Shown: positions 10,131-20,343, numbered from the stretch's first letter. The stretch is 64,000 nt of DNA from Acanthosepion esculentum (GCA_964036315.1 OZ038510.1:81587583-81651582), one strand, 5' to 3'. The notes: generated by a model not told the origin, from the sequence alone. A program made the numbers and translations.

Positions 10131-10916
10131 CATCCCTGTGTAAAGTAACTGAAACAACTGCTTTAGATTCCTTTCTTTCACCAGACGGTCAGTTTTAGAT
10201 CCACTGAAGCAACAGAGTGTAATCGATTTCTATTTTTTCTCCGATTAGGTCATTTGCAGTGGTGTCAAGTAACATGAATCTATTTTCGGGGTGTGTGATG
10301 AAATTTGTTTGGCCTTGAAAAATATTGCGTCATCCGTGATTCCATCAGATTTGTATTACTCACAGACACTATTGTCTCGACTTTCGATTAGTTGTCCAAC
10401 GGCCGTTGTCTGCTATGAAACTTACTCCAAGGAAGCATACAAAAATTGTAACTTTGCACGAACACACTGGCAAGCCTTACCAGTGAGCAAATCAAAGTAC
10501 TATAGACTGGCCCGGAAACACTCCTGATTTAAATCCTGTTGTAAACTAGGGAGGTGTTACTGAATGAGGAATGACCAAAACGGAGGTTGGAAATGAAATG
10601 ATAATCTTTATAACATTAAAAAATAAAATGCTCACCAACGGCGTTAACTAGGTAAACCACTGCTAGTAGTGGACAGCATACCTCCACTTACAATAGTGTC
10701 CAACGTAGTTTTGCGCATTGTGACATACCCATTAGTGTTCATAAGTACGGTATATTACAAATCCAATCGAGAATCGCTGGTCAATTTGCAAGGAACGACT
10801 TCGTGGAATAGATATAAAAGTACTGATTTATGCACTGTGTTATATTTCATTACAAAAATACAAAAAAAATAAGTAATAAAGGAATTATTCGTTTTGTTTC
10901 AATTTGCACAAGGGTG
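10131..10916 (+). mobile_element. Tc1-like deletion derivative, copy 1 (786 bp)
   Basis: Flanked by TA on both sides. The right end is the complement of CACCCTTGTGCAAATT and the left end is a mutated version. It has the same internal structure as 34728-35515, so one deleted progenitor has been copied rather than two elements deleting independently. The copy at 34728 retains better ends. Confidence 0.75.
10415..10549 (+). pseudogene. Fused Tc1 transposase remnant
   Basis: Reads MKLTPRKHTKIVTLHEHTGK then PYQ and a stop; the same frame continues STIDWPGNTPDLNP and a second stop. The first part is the N-terminal helix-turn-helix start of Tc1 transposases and the second is the segment before the third catalytic acidic residue (DWPGNSPDLNPIEN in the family). 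About 200 codons between them are missing, so no activity is possible. Confidence 0.75.
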
Positions 10917-11045
10917 TATTTGTTGATAGGACATTGAAACCTTAATTTGTACTTTTTCAATGTTGTCAATAAACGACAAGTTATTTTAATAGTTATTAGT
11001 TTTTGTTGTCTTTATATGTTTTATACGTATATGATATTTGTTATT
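10917..11045. repeat. Shared flank of the two Tc1-like copies
   Basis: About 130 bp (ttgaaaccttaatttg, caataaa-gacaagtta, tatgttttatacgtatatg) is repeated at 35516-35645 just beyond the Tc1 end. The homology therefore extends outside the transposon on the right but not on the left. Confidence 0.65.
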
Positions 11046-11114
11046 ATGTTTATTTTTGTGTGTGTTTTCACGGAATACGACACATAGAAGATGGGCAATG
11101 ATATATTGCCTTGC

Positions 11115-11117
<3 letters not shown>

Positions 11118-11150
<33 letters not shown>
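11118..11150. repeat. (TA)n microsatellite
   Basis: About 16 TA units immediately left of the foldback element at 11151. Confidence 0.9.
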
Positions 11151-11155
<5 letters not shown>

Positions 11156-11346
11156 TGAACATAGAAGTCAACACTTAGATGCGACAGTCTGTTTCATGCT
11201 AGTGCAATCGTCAGGCAACTAGCATGAAACAGACTGTCGCCTCTAAGTGTTGACTTCTATGTTCAACTTTATATTTACACACGCTCTATCTCTGATATTG
11301 AGCACTTTATCCCATAAATATAGCACACTTTAAGACTATATCTCTT
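11151..11346 (+). mobile_element. TA-bounded foldback element, copy 1
   Basis: A 52-bp arm (11151-11202) and its inverted copy (11219-11270) surround a 16-nt loop; a ~75-bp tail (acacacgctctatctctgat onward) follows and the whole lies between (TA)n tracts. Copy 2 at 28058-28252 has the tail in the opposite orientation. On the minus strand the loop region reads CCTGACGATTGCA then GCATGAAACAGACTGTC, resembling hammerhead core pieces (CTGANGA, GAAAC, GTC) but buried in the palindrome. Confidence 0.65.
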
Positions 11347-11372
11347 CATATATATATATATATATATATATA
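11347..11372. repeat. (TA)n microsatellite
   Basis: About 13 TA units separating the foldback element from the ribozyme-bearing unit. Confidence 0.9.
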
Positions 11373-11676
11373 ATTATTGTCATCCACAGACAGACTGTTT
11401 CGGTGAATCACAGCTCTTCAGTGTGGCTAGACGTCCGGTTGCCTCTAGCTAAACCCGACTGAATTAGTGTCAGTCTGAAATTCTACAACTAAGCCGTCGG
11501 CGCACGACAGGGATGGAGGTGAATTTTAGCGTATTTATTTTTAGATAAACACACAGTGACCGACAGAATTCAATTGGCTTTACCGAAGAGTCTTGCTATA
11601 TCAGCCTTAATAGTCACTGTTTACAAATCCACACTTCCTTCCCCAGGAAGCCCAACCGAAATTAATTTTTCAGGTG

Positions 11677-11679
<3 letters not shown>
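11373..11679 (-). mobile_element. Retrozyme-like unit, single copy
   Basis: Minus-strand homologue of the tandem units at 41955-42524. Shared segments include gggtttgtaaacagtgacta, cactgtgtgtttatctaaaa and gctagaggcaaccggacgtc. It is bounded on both sides by (TA)n. It ends in a hammerhead motif. The A-box-like stretch is preserved, but the B-box region has a short deletion relative to 42440-42450. Confidence 0.7.
11384..11426 (-). ncRNA. Hammerhead ribozyme, type I, copy c (degenerate stem II)
   Basis: Minus strand: stem I CCACA (complement of 11422-11426), core CTGAAGA (11415-11421), stem II region GCTGTGATTCACC (two mismatched pairs), GAAA (11398-11401), stem III ACA/TGT around a three-base loop, cleavage triplet GTC (C at 11389), then TGTGG completing a perfect five-pair stem I. 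All core residues except the tolerated N7 match the hammerhead consensus. The weakened stem II may reduce activity. Same arrangement as the copies at 42163 and 42476. Confidence 0.7.

Positions 11680-11737
<58 letters not shown>
11680..11737. repeat. (TA)n microsatellite
   Basis: About 28 TA units at the 5' side (element sense) of the ribozyme unit. Confidence 0.95.
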
Positions 11738-11740
<3 letters not shown>

Positions 11741-11949
11741 AACCGCTGTGAGACTATTCTAACATAACTTTCAATGCATTTACGGGGACGGAAATTATGC
11801 CACCGCATTTAGCCTTGGACTAGTGTTGCATACTCCTCTTGGGCGACGATCTCAATTAAAATAGTGTTGTATATCTTCTCTCTCTCGTCTTCTCTCGTCT
11901 GGGTGTCAAAATGTTTTTGGAAGCGAAAGGTTTTTGGTTCAAAATTAAA

Positions 11950-11951
<2 letters not shown>

Positions 11952-12021
<70 letters not shown>
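11952..12021. repeat. (TA)n microsatellite
   Basis: About 35 TA units; the frames crossing it are artefacts. 12022-12540 holds no recognisable gene. Confidence 0.95.
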
Positions 12022-12024
<3 letters not shown>

Positions 12025-12544
12025 AATTTTGATTAACTACTTTATTAAGCTCATCGAAGTGTACATCTTACTAACTAGCCAGTTGTGTTGCTCTCTCGTT
12101 CCCCGTGGGGAGCAAGTTCCCAGACACGAAGAATCATGTCTATATTATTCGACGTGTAGAATTTACCTCTATGAAATACCTTAAAATGCAACTTTCCAAT
12201 GCTAGTTTTCGCCAATCAAAAACGACTTGCTTTGTTTTCCTGTATCTGACCTCAAGGGTCAAAATAAGCAAGTCAAGGGAGAAATGCAATTCTCTAAAGA
12301 GCAATAGTCTGCTAAACGAAGACGTCTATACACTTCAAATGAATTAAATTTTTATTTAAATGTTTAAACGCGTCGAGCTATCTTATTTGCAATTCCCCTT
12401 ATACTTTTCTGTGGCATGCGTAATTCTCTTAAACTCAAAAGACTATAAAGTATTAAGGAGCATAGAAAACAAACTGATTTCATCAAACTCCGGGTGTTAT
12501 TGCTGGTATAATTATATTATACTATTTCTGTCTATATTTCCGAG

Positions 12545-13378
12545 ATGAGGTATTATGTATATTCTTTACATTATTCGGACTATTGTCCTCATCTTTGTCG
12601 CCATATTTATCACAACGTTTCGGCCTTTCATTATCTCTCTATATTTCTGAGATGAGGTATTATGTACATTATTTACATTATTCGGACTATTGTCCTCATC
12701 TATGTTGCCATATTTATTACAACGTTTCGGCCTTTCATTATCTGTCTATATTTCTGAGATGAGGTATTATGTACACTATTTACATTATTCGGACTATTGT
12801 CTTCATCTTTGTCGCCATATTTATTACAACGTCTCGGCCTTTCAGTATCTGTCTATATTTCTGAGATGACGTATTATGTACATTATTCAGACTATTGTCC
12901 TCATCTTTGTCGCCATATTTATTACAACGTTTCGCCCTTTCAGTATATGTCTATATTTCTGAGATGAGGTATTATGTACACTATTTACATTATTCGGACT
13001 ATTGTCCTCATCTATGTTGCCATATTTATCACAACGTTTCGGCCTTTCAGTATCTGTCTATAATTCTGAGATGAGGTATTATGTACATTATTTACATTAT
13101 TCGGACTATTGTCTTCATCTTTGTCGCCATATTTATTACAACATTTCGGCCGTTGTACGCTCCGGCCTTCTTCTGGTGGTTGGAATGTCGAACTGAACCT
13201 TTTATTTCGCTCACTGGGGTAGACTGTTCTAGTTCCACGTGCCATGTTTAATGGATGTCAGTTATCTCCTGTTAATTTCCCTCTGAAAGTTCTCCACTGC
13301 CTTAACCGGGTATTGAACTCACACACTTTGGGTCCTGTCATTGGATCTAACCAACGCGAAATCTAACAGTGAGCGAAA
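12545..13378 (-). mobile_element. SINE with expanded tail array (minus)
   Basis: Six to seven copies of a ~105-120-bp tail unit (minus sense: tcatctcagaaatatagaca, ACTGAAAGGCCGAAACGTTG, then gcgacaaagatgaggacaat). They lead to one full tail with GGCCGGAGCGTACAACGGCC-like hairpin at 13140-13170, then the SINE body (gttcagttcgacattccaac, ggcacgtggaactagaacag) and a tRNA-like head fragment at 13300-13378. Most tail units have lost the outer half of the hairpin. Frames here are repeat artefacts. Confidence 0.75.
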
Positions 13379-13510
13379 TAAAGAGTTCAGTTCGACATTC
13401 GAACCTCCTGAAGAAGGCCGGAGCGTACAACGGCCGAAACGTTGTGATAAACATGGCAACAAAGATGAGGACAATAGTCCGAATAATGTAAATAGTGTAC
13501 ATTATGCTAT
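13379..13510 (+). mobile_element. SINE body and tail fragment (plus)
   Basis: Starts in the SINE body (gagcgaaataaagagttcag), carries CCTGAAGAAGGCCGGAGCGT and cggccgaaacgttgtg, and ends in the aatagtccgaataatgtaa tail. It adjoins the minus SINE at 12545-13378, giving a head-to-head arrangement. Confidence 0.75.
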
Positions 13511-13574
13511 TTCTTAACCCTTTGTAGATGGAGCCTCATTTGGTGTTTCCGTATCAAGACGGGGTTCATTACAT

Positions 13575-13780
13575 ATGCCCTCACTTGGAACAATCACACG
13601 CAAAAAATGTGATGTAAAATCACAGAACACAGCAAACTACCATAGGAACCGCCATTGATATGCCCAGATGTGCAAGAAATGTGAGAAGCAATCTGATTGG
13701 CTGGTACAAAGACCAGCCACCTTATCTTGAGGCTTGTATCATCGGATAGACCCAGTTGTCTTCTTCGTCATTCGACTGGG
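13575..13780. repeat. ~200-bp direct repeat, copy 1
   Basis: Shares cccagatgtgcaagaaatg, gcaatctgattggctg and acaaagaccagcca with 14190-14395. Family not recognised. Confidence 0.65.
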
Positions 13781-13879
13781 TTAACTCACTAATTATTTGA
13801 AAGAGTTGAGCACTTCAGCCTTGCTAAGCATCGATCGACGCCTAAGTGACTTTTAGAGTTTGCGATAGTTAGGGAAGCA

Positions 13880-14055
13880 CTGTGGAGTAATGGATAGCGG
13901 CTCGGAGAGCCGAGTTCGAATTCCAGTCGAATCCATTATATTCATATACGTGCTAATACCACTGGGAAAGGTACGAATCCTCTTCTTCTCCGAGCTATGG
14001 GTAAATAGCAGGACAGAACGGGTTCTATAGCCTTGGATGACAACTGGTCTACTGC
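13880..14055 (+). mobile_element. tRNA-like SINE (plus)
   Basis: GTGGAGTAATGGATAGCGG resembles a polymerase III A box and GAGTTCGAATTCC a B box. The body (ccactgggaaaggtacgaat, gagctatgggtaaatagcag) matches the tandem SINE units at 49500-50480 (reverse) and 58223-58370. No poly(A); it runs straight into a LINE fragment. Confidence 0.65.
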
Positions 14056-14056
14056 C

Positions 14057-14175
14057 GTCATGTAGCTTCCTTGTGCCTTTTCAGTATATACATTCATGGT
14101 AATTATTCGGATGAACTTTTCGCTTTGATACCTAGACTTTCTGAATTTAAAGGCAGCAAGGTTTCTTAGACTTCT
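14057..14175 (+). pseudogene. LINE ORF2 C-terminal fragment
   Basis: Matches tgtagcttccttgtgccttt...gaatttaaaggcagcaaggt of the LINE family at 29950-30345 and 43180-43900, here ending abruptly. Too short for a translated match. Confidence 0.5.
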
Positions 14176-14189
14176 CTTAAATGGAACAG

Positions 14190-14395
14190 AAAAAAAACGA
14201 TGTAAATTCAAAGAACACAACAAACTATCACAGAAAGCACCATTTAAAGGCCCAGATGTGCAAGAAATGGGAGAAGCAATCTGATTGGCTGTTACAAAGA
14301 CCAGCCAGCTAAATTTGAAGCTTCCATTAAATGGCTGACAAATAAGGCCAGTCGTCTTTTTCGTCACTCGAACTTTCGGCTGATATGACAACCCT
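14190..14395. repeat. ~200-bp direct repeat, copy 2
   Basis: Partner of 13575-13780. The 149-residue minus frame crossing it (13942-14391) joins SINE, LINE and repeat sequence, so it is not a gene. Confidence 0.65.
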
Positions 14396-14844
14396 GTCGT
14401 CTCTTAAGCTTTAAGCTGCATAAAACGTTTGATCTATCTCGAAAAGATAGATTATTTTATTTCTTGAGTTTAGATGTCAGGGTAAATTTATTAGATTATC
14501 CTTGGGGAAGTAATGGCTTCAAGATTTTGTGCAGGAAAATGAGAGAACGGTGGAAACACAATGATGATTTGGGCTATTTTCTGTCATAGTGTTTAAAAAA
14601 CAATGTCGCGTATAGCTACTATTTAAATTACAAGCTATACCATATTTTTGAAGTAGCCTTCTAAGATAGCCATAATGTTTTCCGTGGGACAAGCACCTTG
14701 CTAAAATACCTGAGATGTTTGTGAATAATTATCAATAAACAGGTGTACACGTTCTTATATGAAAATTGTTTTCCTAAATTGCAAGAAAATAGACTGCATG
14801 TTTGTTAGCAAAAAGAAACAGCCCAATGTTTAAATTACAAATTA

Positions 14845-14985
14845 AATTATAACGAAATCAAGAAAGTATATCAATTTAAATATCTGGGAAGTGTTTTAAC
14901 AGAGAACGGAAAATAAGACAGTGAAAGTTGCCTTCTAAAAGCTAAGCAAAGTATTAAGAAAAACAAAAAAATCGTTAGAAACAAA
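14845..14985 (+). pseudogene. LINE reverse-transcriptase fragment
   Basis: NYNEIKKVYQFKYLGSVLTE followed by NGK and a stop: the F-K-Y-L-G-S motif after the RT palm in many non-LTR retrotransposons. 14396-14844 shows nothing recognisable. Confidence 0.7.
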
Positions 14986-15091
14986 GAAAAGCGGACTGAA
15001 CTCATATTTATTATCAGCCATCCTATTTCCACTGTTTACATTCTTCGGGGTGTTTTCCTCACTTTCATTGTCATATTCACTACGCTTTGTC

Positions 15092-15580
15092 CCCAAGGAC
15101 GCAGGGGACAGTGGATAAAAAAGCGTTGGTAAAAGTAATCCAGTAACATGTCCCAAAGAGTTGTAAGTTCAATACCTGGCCACAGCAGAGGTGAATAAAA
15201 ACTTGGAGAGTTGAGTTACTGAAGGGAAATAACTGAAACTGAGATATCCAGAAAAGGCATGGCACGTGGAACTAGAACAATCTACCCCTAGATAAAAGGT
15301 TTGGTTCTACATTCCAATGTATACCACCAGAAGAAGGCCGGAGCGTATAACACGACCGAAACGTCGTGAATATGACAATGAAGTTTAGGACAACAGTCCG
15401 ATCAATGTAAATAATGTAAAAATTGGCAGTATCTCATCTCAGAAGTATAGACATATCCTGAAGAAGGCCGGAGCGTACAACGGCCGAAATGTCGTGAATA
15501 TGACAATGAGATGATGACAGTCCGAAAAATATAAACAGTGTAAATAATTACAATGCCTTACCTCAGAAAACTACTCAAGT
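15092..15580 (+). mobile_element. SINE with two tail units (plus)
   Basis: tRNA-like head: ggacagtggataaaaaagcg (A-box region) and gtaagttcaatacctgg (B-box-like). Then a body with ggcacgtggaactagaacaa and two ~130-bp tails, each with a GAAGAAGGCCGGAGCGTA hairpin start and gaccgaaacgtcgtgaa or a variant. This copy preserves the family layout: head, body, tandem hairpin tails. Confidence 0.75.
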
Positions 15581-15604
15581 CTACCTATCTATAAGACCCA
15601 GTCT

Positions 15605-15609
15605 ATTCA

Positions 15610-15681
<72 letters not shown>
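15605..15681. repeat. (TCTA)n microsatellite
   Basis: About 18 tetranucleotide units; a second tract follows at 15951-16045. Confidence 0.95.
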
Positions 15682-15682
<1 letters not shown>

Positions 15683-15950
15683 GTTGAAACTTGACTAATG
15701 CATGGAATTATAATGCAAACACAAAATGTAGTTAGAATAAAATGTATTGAAACAAGAAAGTGTACACAATATTTACATATAGTCTTTTGTATATTCCTGG
15801 GAAGACCGTTCATGGAGAATGTGTTGACTAAGTCGCAGTCGGGCAGAGTCTCTAGTTGGATCTCTTGATTTGCCTCCCTGTCTTCCGGTACCAACCATAT
15901 TTATATCGTCGGTACTCCGCTATGCAAATTAGGTGGATCCTACCACAACA

Positions 15951-15975
15951 CTATCTATCTATCTCAATCTATTCA

Positions 15976-16045
<70 letters not shown>
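15951..16045. repeat. (TCTA)n microsatellite
   Basis: Second TCTA tract, followed at once by a SINE-tail scrap and then a LINE fragment. Confidence 0.95.
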
Positions 16046-16084
16046 AATAGTTATAATGCCTCATCTTAGAAATACAGACAGAGC

Positions 16085-16505
16085 AGCAATCCTATATGGC
16101 AGTGAATGCTGGAGAGTCTCCTCACAGATGAGAAGAGACTTCAAGCAAGAAAAATATGGTACTACAGAAGGATGCTGAGGATACCATGGAGCGAACATGA
16201 GAACAACGTTTCAAAGACAATGGACCCAAAATGTCACTTATACTGAAAAATAGGAAAAGTGAGTTGAAATTTCTGAGGCATATAATGAGGAAAGAGTACT
16301 TGGAAAATTGGATACTTACAGGACTGATTGAGGGCCAGTGGGAGAGAGGAAAGCATCACATAACGTACCTTGTAAGCGTAGGTGGATGGATGGCGGAACA
16401 AGGCTAGGGAGAAATAGCAAAAAGACAAAATTTATTGAAAGCTACAAAGGACAGGAAATTGTGGAGAGCCATGATCGCCAACGTGCTGAAGTGACACGGC
16501 ACATA
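16085..16505 (+). pseudogene. LINE ORF2 C-terminal domain, decayed
   Basis: Frames pieced together read AILYGSECWRVS, then ELKFLRHIMRKEYLENWILT, GLIEGQWERGKHH, GGWMAEQG and KLWRAMIANVL before HGT stop. This is the C-terminus of a non-LTR retrotransposon whose consensus ends LLRATRDRKLWRAMIANVLK. Several frameshifts and stops; inactive. It feeds directly into the 148-bp array. Confidence 0.75.
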
Positions 16506-17255
16506 GAAAAAGTAGAAGAACGAGCTTGAGTAAATGGATGGCTGAACAAGGTTTAGGAGAGATAACAAAAAGATAAAATTTATTAAGAGCTACAAAGGAG
16601 AGGGAATTGTGGAGAGCCGTGATCGCCAACGTCCTGAAGATACACGGCACATAGAAAAAGTAGAAGAACGAGCTTGAGTAAATAGATGGCTGAACAAGGT
16701 TTAGGAGAGATAACAAAAAGATAAAATTTATTAAGAGCTACAAAGTGCAAGAAATTGTGGAGAGCCATGATCGCCAACGTCCTGAAGAGACACGGCACAT
16801 AGAAAAAGTAGAAGAATGAGCTTGAGTAAATGGATGGCAGAACAAGGTTTAGGAGAGATAACAAAAAGAGGAAATTTATTAAGAGCTACAAAGGAGAGGA
16901 AATTGTGGAGAGCCGTGATCGCCAACGTCCTGAAGAGACACGGCACATAGAAAAAGTAGAAGAACGAGCTTCAGTAAATGGATGGCGGAACAAGGTTTAG
17001 GAGAGATAACAAAAAGAGGAAATTTATTAAGAGCTACAAAGGAGAGGAAATTGTGGAGAGCCGTGATCGCCAACGTCCTGAAGAGACACGGCACATAGAA
17101 AAAGTAGAAGAACGAGCTTGAGTAAATGGATGGCGGAACAAGTTTTAGGAGAGATAGCAAAAAGAGAAAATTTATTAAGAGCTACAAAGTGCAGGAAATT
17201 GTGGAGGGCCATGATTGCTAACGTCCTAAAAGGACACGGCACATAGAAGAAGAAA
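16506..17255 (+). repeat. 148-bp satellite derived from a LINE 3' end
   Basis: The segment attgtggagagccgtgatcg recurs at a strict 148-bp step (about 16605, 16753, 16901, 17049, 17197). Each unit consists of the last ~40 codons of the LINE (WMAEQGLGEI to KLWRAVIANVLKRHGT stop) plus ~25 bp of 3' sequence. The minus frames of 89-94 residues are artefacts of the repeat. The same satellite runs in reverse at 53090-53810. Confidence 0.9.
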
Positions 17256-17800
17256 TCAGAAAAGCAATGTAAAGTATTCTCGTAAACGAGAAACAAAAGA
17301 AATCGATTTGAAAAAAGGAAATGAAAAATATCTGAAATAAAAGTGAAGTTGAAATAAATAAATGAATGCGAATTTAAAAGTAAAAGAAAAGAAAAGAATA
17401 AAAAAATATGTATTTCGCAGAACCCAAAAGCGGAAGAGCAGTTTCAAAGTCGACTTGTTTCTAAATGTAGCTGCAGATCTCAAATAGATTGAGATGAATC
17501 ATGACGAGGCCAATGCTTTCAGCAAATCACTGTCATAATCGTTACTACCGGCGCTATCTAACAATTTATAGCTTCGTTTGGCTTAGCCTTTTGACCCTTA
17601 AATAAAAACAACATTAATGCACTTTTGGTCGATTTAATTTTATATTTGAAGTGATTTTAAAAATACAATTAACCGTTTTTCTTAATATATATGTTTTGTT
17701 CGATCGCAGTTTCCAGAAACGATAAGAACGACTTCCCTCCCTTGTGTGTTGCTTTTTACACCCTGTATAAATTACAGATTTAACAAATCTTGTCACTGCC
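17256..17800. other. No recognisable gene
   Basis: AT-rich DNA without identifiable repeats. The minus frame 17614-17865 overlaps the SINE head that follows. Confidence 0.5.
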
Positions 17801-17802
17801 CC

Positions 17803-18195
17803 ATAACGTGGCCGAATGGTTAAAACGTTTGAATTCCCACCGTGAAACCCAGGTTCGAATCTCACCTAGGTCTATTTGTCAGAAAGCTGACTTTGGAAAG
17901 TGTCTTAAAACCCTACCACGAATTGATCCAAGCTTTGTGAGTGAAATTTGGCAGACGGAACTATATTGGGATCTGTCAATATTTCAATAGTCCTGACTCC
18001 AGGGAACTGGCTATGTCCAGACTGTTGATCAAGACAGATGATTCTTTATCTCCCAGAACTAAGGTCGGCTTTGCATAGTTGCAATATAATTCGCAGGTTG
18101 GCTCTGTCGGTCTTGAACGAACACAAATGCGCCTGAGCAGGCGCCTGCAATAGGGATTGGCTTGCATACGAGCGGCCAGCCATTGCTATTACTAA
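17803..18195 (+). mobile_element. tRNA-headed SINE-like element
   Basis: GTGGCCGAATGGTTAAAACG (A-box-like) and AGGTTCGAATCTC (B-box-like) are spaced as in a tRNA. The arms do not fold into a full cloverleaf, so this is a derived head, not a tRNA gene. Downstream gaaatttggcagacggaact is a SINE-body type sequence, and a later segment (caaatgcgcctgagcaggcg) is shared with 47310-47345. Confidence 0.5.
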
Positions 18196-18424
18196 TACAC
18201 CCGCATGTTTTACATTTGTTTATTGGCAACGTTTGTTAATAAAGTTATTACCTTTGTCCCGTAATATTTTTCACATTAGTTTTTCTTTATTAAAAAATAT
18301 GGCAACTTCGGCTCCAAAATATTTCTTACAATTGCGTGTTTTTTTGTTTTTGTTGTTTCTTTTTTTTGTTTTGTTTTGTTTTGTTTTTTGGAGGGGAGGT
18401 CATTGTCAACGCTTATAAATAAAC

Positions 18425-20100
18425 ATTACTACATCGGTCCAATAATAATTGTTCCATTTGCCTACACATTTCATACGCTCAATGTACCAACCATTATGGG
18501 ACAGAGGTAGTCTATTATTATTTATATAATACTACTTCTTTCCCATAATAATTGTTCCATTTACCTACATATTTCATATACTAAATGTACCAATCATTAT
18601 GGGACAGAGGTAGTCTATTATTATTTATATAATACTACTTCTTTTCCATAATAATTGTTCCATTTGCCTACACATTTCATACGCTAAATGTACCAACCAT
18701 TATGGGACATATGTAGTATACTATTATTTATATAATATTACTGCTGCCCCGTAATAATTGTTCCATTTGCCAATACATTTCATGTACTAAGTGTACTAAC
18801 CATTATGGGACAGAGGTAGTCTAATATTATTATTTATATAATACTTCTGTCCCATAATAATTGTTCTATTTGCCTATACATTACATATTCTAAATGTACT
18901 AACTATTATGGAACAGGGGTATCTATTAGTATTTACAACAGAAAAAGTATTATATAAATAATGATATACTACGTCCCATAAGTGTTGGTACATTAATTGT
19001 ATGAAATGTGTAGGTAAGTTAAACAATTATTATGGGACAGAAGCAGTATTACATAAATAATAGTACGATAACTGTCCTATAATAGTTGGTGCATTTAGCA
19101 TATGAAACGTGTAGGCAAATGGAACAATTATTATGGGACAGAAGTAGTATGATATAAACAATAATAGACTACCTCTGTCCCATAATGATTGGTACATTTA
19201 GTTTATGAAATATGTAGATAAATGGAACAATCATTATGGGACAGAAGTAGGATTATATAAATAATAATAGACTGCATCTGTCCTATAATGGTTGGTACAT
19301 TTAGTGTATGAAATGTGTAAGCAAATGGAACAATCATTATGGTACAGAAGTAGGATTATATAAATATTAATAGACTGCATCTGTCCCATAATGGTTGGTA
19401 CATTTAGTGTATGAAATATGTAGGCAAATGGAACAATCATTATGGGACAAAAGTAGGATTATATAAATAATAATAGACTGCTTCTGTCCCATAATGGTTG
19501 GTACATTTAGTGTATGAAATGTGTACGCAAATGGAACAATCATTATGGTACAGAAGTAGGATTATATAAATAATAATAGACTGCATCTGTCCCATAATGG
19601 TTGGTACATTTAGTGTATGAAATGTGTAAGCAAATGGAACAATCATTATGGTACAGAAGTAGGATTATATAAATAATAATAGACTGCATCTGTCCCATAA
19701 TTGTTGGTACATTTACTGTATGAAATATGTCGGCAAATGGAACAATTATTATGGAACAGAAGTAGTATGATATAAATAATAATAGACTACCTCTGTCCCA
19801 TAATGGTTGATACATTTAGTTTATGAAATGTGTAGGCAAATGGAACATTTATTACGGGGCTACAGTAGTATTATATAAATAATTATAGACTAACTCTGTC
19901 CTATAATATTCGTTACATATCGTGTTGGAGAGGTGATGGCAAATAGGACATTTATTATAGGACAGTTGTAATATCATATAAATAATATTATACAACATCT
20001 ATCCAATTTGTTACATTTAGTATACGTAATTTGTCTAGAATTGTTATATTGTAAAATAAAAAATAGAATAAACAATTATTATGAGACAGTCCAAGTATTA
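18425..20100. repeat. 103-bp palindromic satellite, array 2 with orientation switch
   Basis: About sixteen units. From 18440 to about 18930 units read attgttccatttgcctacac...ccattatgggacag; from about 18960 onward the same unit is inverted (ctgtcccataatggttggta...aaatggaacaatcattatgg), so the array flips once around 18930-18960. Units in the second half keep a 103-bp step from ~19122 to ~19838 and then decay. All 68-90-residue frames are artefacts. Confidence 0.9.
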
Positions 20101-20343
20101 TGTCTGATGGTCACTCAAAATAACATCTGACAATTGTATAACTTATAACTATAAAGACATAATAATAATTAATATTAGGTGTTGATTATTATGGGACAGG
20201 TGGTGTATCGATTATTAAGTGTTGCCAATTATGTGTGCCTGACAAATGTATTATGGAACCGACATAATATTTATCTCTTCCTAAAATCTTGTTTATAATT
20301 TACCAACGTGATTGTACGGGTGAACAGCCATTGCTATATATCA

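Noticed and set aside
12545..13378. SINE tail motif CTGAAGA...GAAACGTTGT as a hammerhead ribozyme
   Set aside because: There is an extra base between CTGAAGA and stem II, the base after GTTGT is often G (not allowed at the cleavage site), and sequences flanking the core do not pair into stem I in any copy checked.
13942..14391. 149-residue minus open frame as a gene
   Set aside because: It crosses a SINE, a LINE scrap and a dispersed repeat on the antisense strand.
17803..17880. tRNA-Ser/Leu-like gene
   Set aside because: A- and B-box-like stretches are present but the acceptor, D and T stems do not pair properly and SINE-type sequence follows.
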